A stretch of DNA of 64,000 nucleotides from Winslowiella toletana (GTDB lineage: Bacteria > Pseudomonadota > Gammaproteobacteria > Enterobacterales > Enterobacteriaceae), in the NCBI RefSeq assembly GCF_032164335.1, contig NZ_CP134152.1, positions 3,286,001 to 3,350,000 of the forward strand. The letters are read 5' to 3'. The translations under genes were made by a program, and so were the position numbers. Every line of letters starts with the position of its first letter. The stretch's first letter is position 1. A model generated the notes under the pieces. The model was not told the DNA's origin. It ran no database searches and saw only the letters and a list, made by a program, of their open reading frames with translations. Below are positions 57,070 to 64,000 of the stretch, in pieces.

Positions 57070-58272
57070 ATGTCGAGTAAGTTAGTACTGGTTCTGAACT
57101 GCGGTAGTTCTTCACTTAAGTTTGCCATCATCAATCCGGCAGACGGTGAAGAGTATCTGTCTGGTTTAGCTGAGTGTTTCCATCTGCCTGAAGCGCGTAT
57201 CAAATGGAAGATCGACGGCGCTAAACATGAAGCCGCGTTGGGTGCAGGTGCAGCACACAGTGAAGCACTTAACTTTATGGTTAAAACTATTCTGGCACAA
57301 AAACCTGAGCTGTCAGCACAAATCGCTGCAATCGGCCATCGCATTGTGCATGGTGGTGAAAAACTGACCCAGTCGGTAGTCATCACTGATGAAGTGGTTC
57401 AGGGAATCAAAGACGCCTCCTCATTCGCTCCGCTGCACAATCCGGCACACCTGATCGGCATCGACGAAGCAATGAAAAACTTCCCGCTGCTGTCTGATAA
57501 AAATGTCGCCGTGTTCGACACCGCTTTTCATCAGACCATGCCGGAAGAGTCTTATCTCTACGCCCTGCCGTATTCCTTATATAAAGAGCATGGCGTTCGT
57601 CGTTACGGCGCGCACGGCACCAGCCACTTCTACGTGACGCACGAAGCAGCTAAAATGCTGAACAAGCCGCTGGAAGAGCTGAATATTATTACCTGCCATC
57701 TCGGCAATGGTGGTTCAGTTTCAGCCATCCGTAACGGCGTTTGCGTTGACACCTCAATGGGTCTGACGCCGCTGGAAGGCCTGGTCATGGGCACCCGCAG
57801 TGGTGATATCGATCCGGCTATTATCTTCTTCCTGCACGATACTCTCGGTATGAGCGTTGATGCGATCAACAAACTGCTGACCAAAGAGTCCGGCCTGCTC
57901 GGCCTGACCGAAGTCACCAGCGACTGCCGTTACGTGGAAGATAATTACAACGATAAAGCAGATGCTAAACGCGCGATGGATGTATTCTGCCACCGCCTGG
58001 CGAAATATATCGGCTCTTACACTGCGCTGATGGATGGCCGTCTGGATGCAGTGGTATTCACCGGTGGTATCGGCGAAAACGCCGCCATGGTGCGTGAGCT
58101 GACGCTGGCTAAACTGGCTCTGCTGGGCTTTGATGTCGATCACGAGCGTAACCTTGCAGCGCGCTTTGGCAAATCAGGCTTTATCAATAAAGAAGGCACC
58201 CGCCCTGCGGTGGTGATCCCAACCAACGAAGAGTTGGTCATCGCGCAAGACGCTGCCCGCCTTACTGCTTAA
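57070..58272 (+). CDS. ackA: Acetate kinase
   Basis: Converts acetyl phosphate and ADP to acetate and ATP, the final step of overflow acetate formation. 400 residues, the same as E. coli. The N-terminal [14 protein letters not shown] and the acetate kinase signature HRIVHGGE are clear. [11 protein letters not shown] and [13 protein letters not shown] mark the nucleotide site. Forms an operon with pta, 69 bp apart. Acetyl phosphate level can feed response regulators such as RcsB. Confidence 0.98.
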   Translation: MSSKLVLVLNCGSSSLKFAIINPADGEEYLSGLAECFHLPEARIKWKIDGAKHEAALGAGAAHSEALNFMVKTILAQKPELSAQIAAIGHRIVHGGEKLTQSVVITDEVVQGIKDASSFAPLHNPAHLIGIDEAMKNFPLLSDKNVAVFDTAFHQTMPEESYLYALPYSLYKEHGVRRYGAHGTSHFYVTHEAAKMLNKPLEELNIITCHLGNGGSVSAIRNGVCVDTSMGLTPLEGLVMGTRSGDIDPAIIFFLHDTLGMSVDAINKLLTKESGLLGLTEVTSDCRYVEDNYNDKADAKRAMDVFCHRLAKYIGSYTALMDGRLDAVVFTGGIGENAAMVRELTLAKLALLGFDVDHERNLAARFGKSGFINKEGTRPAVVIPTNEELVIAQDAARLTA

Positions 58273-58341
58273 TGCTTCTCCTCCGTCAGCTCAGGCTGGC
58301 GGAGTTGTTTTGGACACCACGCAACACCTGAGAGGTTTACC

Positions 58342-60486
58342 GTGTCACGTACAATTATGTTGATTCCAACCGGTACCAGCGTCGGCCTGACCAGTGTCAG
58401 CCTTGGCGTTATCCGGGCCATGGAGCGTAAAGGCGTTCGTCTCAGCGTCTTCAAACCTATCGCACAACCGCGCCTCGGCGGTAACACGCCAGACCAGACC
58501 ACCACCATCATTCGCAAAAACTCCTCAATCCCGGCGGCCGAGCCGCTGGAAATGAGCCGCGTTGAATCACTGCTGGGCTCGAATCAGCAGGATGTATTGA
58601 TGGAAGAGATCATCGCCCGCTATCACGAAAACACCAAAGATGCGGAAGTGGTGCTGGTTGAAGGCCTGGTGCCAACACGTAAACATCAGTTTGCCAACGC
58701 ACTGAACTATGAAATTGCTAAAACGCTGAATGCAGAAATCGTTTTCGTTACCGCACTGGGCAATGACTCACCGGCTCAGCTGAAAGAGCGTATCGAACTG
58801 ACGCAAAGCAGCTTCGGCGGCAGTAAAAACAAAAGCATCACCGGCGTGATTATCAACAAACTGAATGCGCCGGTTGACGATCAGGGACGTACTCGCCCTG
58901 ACCTGTCTGAAATTTTTGATGACTCGACCAAAGCCAGCGTCGCGAATATCGATCCGAAGCAGCTGTTTGCCAACAGCCCGCTGCCGGTTCTGGGCTGTGT
59001 GCCATGGAGCTTCGAGCTTATCGCCACCCGCGCCATCGATATGTGCCGCCACCTGAATGCGCGCATCATTAACGAAGGCGATATCAATACCCGCCGCGTT
59101 AAGTCGGTGACCTTCTGCGCACGTAGCATTCCACATATGCTGGAGCATTTCCGTCCAGGTTCCCTGCTGGTCACCTCCGCAGATCGCCCGGACGTGCTGG
59201 TTGCCGCCTGCCTGGCGGCGATGAACGGCGTGGAAATCGGTGCCATCCTGCTGACCGGCGGTTATGAAATTGATGACCGTATTAACAAACTGTGTGAGCG
59301 TGCGTTCCAGACCGGCCTGCCGGTATTTATGGTCGACACCAACACCTGGCAGACCTCACTGAGCCTGCAAAGCTTTAATCTGGAAGTGCCCAGCGATGAT
59401 ACCCAGCGTATCGAACGCGTGCAGGAGTACGTCGCCAGCCATATTGATGCCGACTGGATAGAGTCACTGACTGCCACCTCCGAGCGCAGCCGTCGCCTGT
59501 CGCCACCAGCCTTCCGCTACCAGCTGACCGAGCTGGCACGTAAAGCCGGTAAACGCATCGTACTGCCAGAAGGCGATGAGCCACGTACCGTTCAAGCGGC
59601 TGCGATTTGCGCCGAACGCGGTATTGCGCACTGCGTACTGTTAGGTAATCCTGAAGAGATTCAGCGCGTTGCAGCAGTACAGGGTGTTGAGCTGGGCGCA
59701 GGCATCGACATCGTTGATCCGGAAGTGGTACGTGAAAACTATGTTGCCCGCCTGGTAGAACTGCGTAAAAGCAAAGGCATGACCGAAGTGGTCGCACGCG
59801 AGCAGCTGGAAGACAACGTGGTACTTGGTACCATGATGCTGGAACAAAACGAAGTAGACGGACTGGTTTCCGGTGCAGTACACACCACTGCCAACACCAT
59901 TCGTCCACCGTTGCAGCTGATCAAAACCGCGCCAAACAGTTCACTGGTTTCTTCAGTGTTCTTTATGCTGCTGCCTGAGCAGGTGCTGGTTTACGGTGAC
60001 TGCGCTATCAACCCGGATCCTACCGCCGATCAGCTGGCAGAGATTGCCATTCAGTCGGCAGACTCCGCAGCGGCGTTTGGTATCGATCCGCGCGTGGCAA
60101 TGATCTCCTACTCAACCGGTAACTCCGGAGCCGGTAGTGATGTGGAAAAAGTACGTGAAGCGACGCGTATCGCGCAGGAAAAACGTCCTGACCTGGTCAT
60201 TGACGGTCCGTTACAGTATGACGCAGCGATTATGGCCGATGTGGCAAAATCTAAAGCGCCAAACTCACCGGTTGCAGGCCGTGCTACCGTGTTTATCTTC
60301 CCGGATCTGAACACCGGTAACACCACCTATAAAGCGGTACAGCGTTCAGCTGACCTGATCTCGATTGGCCCAATGCTGCAAGGTATGCGCAAGCCGGTCA
60401 ACGATCTGTCACGCGGTGCGCTGGTAGACGATATCGTTTACACCATCGCATTGACTGCGATTCAGTCCTTACAGGCTGAAGGCTAA
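58342..60486 (+). CDS. pta: Phosphate acetyltransferase
   Basis: Interconverts acetyl-CoA and acetyl phosphate. 714 residues, the same as E. coli, from GTG 58342 ([15 protein letters not shown]) with AGAGG six bases upstream. The N-terminal P-loop-like domain and DRTGG domain ([13 protein letters not shown]) precede the catalytic C-terminal domain, with [18 protein letters not shown] and [15 protein letters not shown] strong terminator follows. Confidence 0.98.
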   Translation: MSRTIMLIPTGTSVGLTSVSLGVIRAMERKGVRLSVFKPIAQPRLGGNTPDQTTTIIRKNSSIPAAEPLEMSRVESLLGSNQQDVLMEEIIARYHENTKDAEVVLVEGLVPTRKHQFANALNYEIAKTLNAEIVFVTALGNDSPAQLKERIELTQSSFGGSKNKSITGVIINKLNAPVDDQGRTRPDLSEIFDDSTKASVANIDPKQLFANSPLPVLGCVPWSFELIATRAIDMCRHLNARIINEGDINTRRVKSVTFCARSIPHMLEHFRPGSLLVTSADRPDVLVAACLAAMNGVEIGAILLTGGYEIDDRINKLCERAFQTGLPVFMVDTNTWQTSLSLQSFNLEVPSDDTQRIERVQEYVASHIDADWIESLTATSERSRRLSPPAFRYQLTELARKAGKRIVLPEGDEPRTVQAAAICAERGIAHCVLLGNPEEIQRVAAVQGVELGAGIDIVDPEVVRENYVARLVELRKSKGMTEVVAREQLEDNVVLGTMMLEQNEVDGLVSGAVHTTANTIRPPLQLIKTAPNSSLVSSVFFMLLPEQVLVYGDCAINPDPTADQLAEIAIQSADSAAAFGIDPRVAMISYSTGNSGAGSDVEKVREATRIAQEKRPDLVIDGPLQYDAAIMADVAKSKAPNSPVAGRATVFIFPDLNTGNTTYKAVQRSADLISIGPMLQGMRKPVNDLSRGALVDDIVYTIALTAIQSLQAEG

Positions 60487-60494
60487 GCTGAAAA

Positions 60495-60522
60495 AAAACC
60501 GCTTGCGCCTGCAAGCGGTTTT
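60495..60522. terminator. Rho-independent terminator after pta
   Basis: A 12-bp stem aaaaccgcttgc / gcaagcggtttt with a 4-base loop, A-tract before and T-run after, so it works for pta and also for the convergent yfcD. Confidence 0.9.
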
Positions 60523-60530
60523 TCTGCTAT

Positions 60531-61052
60531 TTAATTCTGCTCTTTGTTACGACTTAACCACAACGAAAGCGCTTTCAGCGAGTCAGAGGTGAACTCATCA
60601 CAGCGGCTGGTTACCTCTTCCGGCGTCATCCAGAATACCTCTGCAACCTCCTCTTCCTGCATGGCGAACGGGCCATGTGAGACACAGCTAAACAGCCCGC
60701 CCCAGACGCGACAGTGTGGATCCTCAAAATAGAACTGCCCGTGCTCGGCAAAAGGCACCGCTGCGATACCCAGCTCTTCTTCCGCTTCACGACGTGCTGA
60801 CTCCAGTAACACTTCCCCACTCTGCACTACGCCACCCGCAGTGGCATCCAGCATACCCGGCATAAAATCTTTATTATCGGTACGGCGCTGCACCAGAATT
60901 TTTCCCATACCATCGTGAACCACGATATAGGTTGCGCGATGGCGCAGGCATTGTGCACGCATCTGAGTCCGACTCGACTGAGCAATTACCTCGTTATCTT
61001 CGTTAACGATATCCACCCACTCCGTACCGGCAGCCTGACTTTGTTCCACCAT
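60531..61052 (-). CDS. yfcD: YfcD Nudix hydrolase
   Basis: 173 residues from ATG 61052 ([16 protein letters not shown]), with AGGG seven bases upstream; the frame is open to 61082. The Nudix box GxVQSGE...[12 protein letters not shown] is intact. The family resembles IPP isomerases but the substrate of E. coli YfcD (180 residues) is not known. It converges on pta. Confidence 0.94.
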   Translation of the reverse strand: MVEQSQAAGTEWVDIVNEDNEVIAQSSRTQMRAQCLRHRATYIVVHDGMGKILVQRRTDNKDFMPGMLDATAGGVVQSGEVLLESARREAEEELGIAAVPFAEHGQFYFEDPHCRVWGGLFSCVSHGPFAMQEEEVAEVFWMTPEEVTSRCDEFTSDSLKALSLWLSRNKEQN

Positions 61053-61156
61053 CAGTGACCCTTTTTTTCTGTTCTGGCGCATGGTTGCGCATATGGTTGT
61101 CGCAACCGCCTAAAGTAATGGCTTATGTTATCGGACGCAATAAGCGCAACGGGTAG

Positions 61157-61840
<684 letters not shown>

Positions 61841-62000
61841 TTACCGATTTTTCCCGACAAAGGCAATCGGCAACTGCGGGGATTAGGGCTGGCTTTCGCC
61901 GCATGCCGGGCGCAGCTTCCTTTTTCGATCATTTCGCGTCACAGCCGGTTCTCTTCTATGCTGAAAACAGGCTGTCACACAACGCATAAGGATATTCAGC

Positions 62001-62894
62001 ATGCATATTTTACTCACCGGTGGCACCGGACTGATTGGCAGCCATCTTATCCCGCGTTTGCTGCAGTCGGGTCATCAGATCAGTGTGGTAACGCGTGACG
62101 TCGCTGCCGCCAGAGCCCGGCTCGATTCGGCCGTTAATCTGTGGTCAGGCCTGGCGCAGCAGCGCGATCTGAATGAAATTGACGCGATAATCAACCTGGC
62201 GGGCGAACCGATCGCCGATAAGCGCTGGAGTGAACATCAAAAACAGAAACTGTGTGAAAGCCGCTGGCAGATTACCGAGCGGCTGGCTTCACTGATAAAT
62301 GCCAGTAGCAATCCACCCTCGGTGTTTATTTCCGGCTCGGCTACCGGTTTTTATGGCGATACTGGCGATCTGGTAATGACCGAGGACGACCCCGGTAACG
62401 ATGAGTTTACGCATCAACTTTGCGCACGCTGGGAGGCACTGGCGCTCGGCGCCGCAAGTGAGCGTACCCGCGTCTGTCTGATGCGCACCGGCGTGGTGTT
62501 GGCGAAGCAAGGCGGTGCGCTGGCAAAAATGAAACTGCCGTTTAAACTGGGAATTGGCGGGCCATTGGGCAACGGTAAGCAGTATATGCCGTGGATCCAT
62601 CTCGACGATATGTTGAATGCAATTCTTTGGCTGCTGAATAATCCGCAGTTAGAGGGGCCGTTTAATATGGTGTCACCCTATGCGGTGCGCAATGAGCAAT
62701 TTGCCGCCGCTCTCGGGCATGCCATGCATCGGCCGGCGTTTATGCGCACCCCAGCCAGCGCGATTAAACTGATGATGGGAGAGTCGGCCGTCCTGGTCCT
62801 GGGCGGGCAACATGTGCTGCCAAAACGGCTGGAAGAGTCCGGTTTCGCTTTTCGCTGGTATCAGCTGGATGAGGCTCTGCGCGACGTAGTGTGA
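62001..62894 (+). CDS. yfcH: YfcH NAD-dependent epimerase/sugar-nucleotide-reductase-like protein
   Basis: 297 residues, the same as E. coli. The Rossmann motif [11 protein letters not shown] opens the protein, and [11 protein letters not shown] carries the SDR Ser and Tyr. The C-terminal DUF1731 region ends [24 protein letters not shown]. Substrate unknown; the related SulA-like family affects division in cyanobacteria, but nothing here shows that role. Confidence 0.94.
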   Translation: MHILLTGGTGLIGSHLIPRLLQSGHQISVVTRDVAAARARLDSAVNLWSGLAQQRDLNEIDAIINLAGEPIADKRWSEHQKQKLCESRWQITERLASLINASSNPPSVFISGSATGFYGDTGDLVMTEDDPGNDEFTHQLCARWEALALGAASERTRVCLMRTGVVLAKQGGALAKMKLPFKLGIGGPLGNGKQYMPWIHLDDMLNAILWLLNNPQLEGPFNMVSPYAVRNEQFAAALGHAMHRPAFMRTPASAIKLMMGESAVLVLGGQHVLPKRLEESGFAFRWYQLDEALRDVV

Positions 62895-62911
62895 TCACCG
62901 CCGGTGATGAT

Positions 62912-62941
62912 TGCAGGGGCAGCGTTTTCGGCGCCCCTGCA
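62912..62941. terminator. Hairpin between convergent yfcH and hisP
   Basis: Stem tgcaggggc / gcccctgca with an inner loop, 18 bp after the yfcH stop and before the hisP stop. No long T-run, so efficiency is uncertain. Confidence 0.6.
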
Positions 62942-62958
62942 TTCAGTATCAAGTAAAA

Positions 62959-63732
62959 CTACTTTAATGCACCCGATAAAAACTGCTGCAAACGGGCACT
63001 TTTGGGATGGTTGAACAGCTCTTGCGGTGGCCCCTCCTCTTCAATCTTACCCTGATGCAGGAAGATGACATGGCTGGAAACATGGCGAGCAAATTCCATT
63101 TCATGGGTTACGACCACCATGGTTTTCCCCTCCTCCGCCAGCTTTTGCATGATACGCAGCACTTCACCCACCAGCTCAGGATCGAGCGCAGAAGTCGGCT
63201 CATCGAACAGTAATACTTCGGGTTCCATCGCCAGCGCACGGGCAATAGAGACACGCTGCTGCTGACCGCCGGAAAGATTGACCGGGTATTTACCGCGCGC
63301 CAGTTCATCAATACCGACCTTATCCAGATAACGAACGGCACGTTCACGCGCTGCCTGCTTGCTCAGGCCCAGCACCTGGATCGGCGCTTCCATCACATTC
63401 TCCAGCACCGTCATATGGCTCCAGAGATTGAAGTGTTGGAATACCATCGTCAGCCGGGTGCGCAGCGTGCGTAGCTGCTCCTTATTGGATACTTTAAGCT
63501 GGCCGTCGGTATCGCGCACCAGATTAATCGCCTGATTATTTACCGCAATCGCTCCTTCGCTGGGTTTTTCGAGAAAGTTAATGCAGCGTAAAAATGTGCT
63601 TTTTCCGGACCCTGATGAACCAATAATACTGATGACGTCACCGGCATTGGCCTGCAATGAAACGCCCTTCAGCACCTCATGTTTTCCATAGCGCTTATGG
63701 AGTTCAGTTACGTTTAATTTATTTTCGGCCAT
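62959..63732 (-). CDS. hisP: HisP histidine ABC transporter ATPase
   Basis: ATPase of the histidine (and Lys/Arg/Orn) uptake system. 257 residues, the same as E. coli. Walker A is GSSGSGKST, the signature [15 protein letters not shown], Walker [13 protein letters not shown] and the H-loop VVVTHEM. It follows hisM by 12 bp. The missing hisQ and hisJ genes should lie to the right. Confidence 0.97.
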   Translation of the reverse strand: MAENKLNVTELHKRYGKHEVLKGVSLQANAGDVISIIGSSGSGKSTFLRCINFLEKPSEGAIAVNNQAINLVRDTDGQLKVSNKEQLRTLRTRLTMVFQHFNLWSHMTVLENVMEAPIQVLGLSKQAARERAVRYLDKVGIDELARGKYPVNLSGGQQQRVSIARALAMEPEVLLFDEPTSALDPELVGEVLRIMQKLAEEGKTMVVVTHEMEFARHVSSHVIFLHQGKIEEEGPPQELFNHPKSARLQQFLSGALK

Positions 63733-63744
63733 AGTGTTACTTAC

Positions 63745-64000
63745 TCAATGGGACGATGAGGGTTTAACATGCGCCAGCCAGCGCTTTTCCGCCATGCGGA
63801 ACAGGCTGATCAGCACATAGGAAATAACCAGATACAGCACGGCAGCAATACCAAAGGCGGTAAACGGCTGATAGGTTGCCGAATTAATATCACGCGCAAC
63901 CTTCAGTAAATCCGGCACCGTAGCGGTAAATGCCAGCGCGGTAGAGTGCAGCATCAGAATCACTTCGTTGCTATAGGCCGGCAGCGCGGAGCGCAGGGCT
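63745..64000 (-). CDS. hisM: HisM histidine ABC transporter permease (C-terminal part, runs off right edge)
   Basis: Only the last 84 residues are in the window; the open frame continues past 64000. The segment SALPAYSNEVILMLHSTALA and the final helix AVLYLVISYVLISLFRMAEK match the polar amino-acid permease family. It is followed by hisP 12 bp on. Confidence 0.93.
   Translation of the reverse strand, partial: ALRSALPAYSNEVILMLHSTALAFTATVPDLLKVARDINSATYQPFTAFGIAAVLYLVISYVLISLFRMAEKRWLAHVKPSSSH

Overview
This window is chromosomal DNA of an enterobacterium. Nearly every core gene matches the Escherichia coli family member in length and motifs, and long stretches keep the E. coli order (rcsDBC, gyrA-ubiG, nrdAB-yfaE, the nuo operon, lrhA-alaA-yfbR, yfbT-yfbU-yfbV, ackA-pta, yfcH-hisP-hisM). 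The deviations suggest an Erwiniaceae-like member (Pantoea/Erwinia type) rather than Escherichia: no ompC/micF beside rcsD, opgD lying between elaB and elaA, Thr at GyrA position 83, and loss of yfcC, yfcE, yfcG and folX. The genus is an inference.

Layout. 1-5798 (minus) is the N-terminal third or more of a giant Bap-type surface adhesin, cut by the left edge. After an 830-bp gap come an MFS permease and the Rcs phosphorelay (rcsD, rcsB, and convergent rcsC). A hydrolase remnant, gyrA, ubiG, the aerobic ribonucleotide reductase operon nrdA-nrdB-yfaE and a CinA-like gene follow. 23836-29133 (minus) encodes a 1765-residue protein with no E. coli counterpart. Then come elaB, opgD, elaA, an MFS gene overlapping a HdeD-like membrane protein with a papain-like tail, and the complete complex I operon nuoA-N (34956-50116, minus). 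The right part holds lrhA, alaA, yfbR, a decayed rpn relic, yfbT, yfbU, yfbV, ackA-pta, yfcD, yfcF, yfcH, hisP and the end of hisM.

Functionally most of the window is central metabolism: NADH oxidation (nuo), overflow acetate (ackA-pta), dNTP synthesis (nrdAB, yfbR), DNA supercoiling (gyrA), ubiquinone (ubiG), and envelope stress and motility regulation (rcs, lrhA, opgD).

The most unusual object is the 1765-aa protein. It combines a beta-rich N-terminal half, a cysteine-flanked basic site of the furin type, eight helix-turn-helix-like repeats (four starting exactly 57 residues apart) and a C-terminal SET-type lysine methyltransferase domain. That layout resembles a toxin or effector delivered into eukaryotic cells and acting on chromatin, but delivery, cleavage and target are inferences. 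Secondary points are the tandem duplications in the adhesin and its leader dyad, the HdeD-papain fusion, a long palindrome inside the nuo operon and a perfect 22-bp dyad upstream of nuoA.
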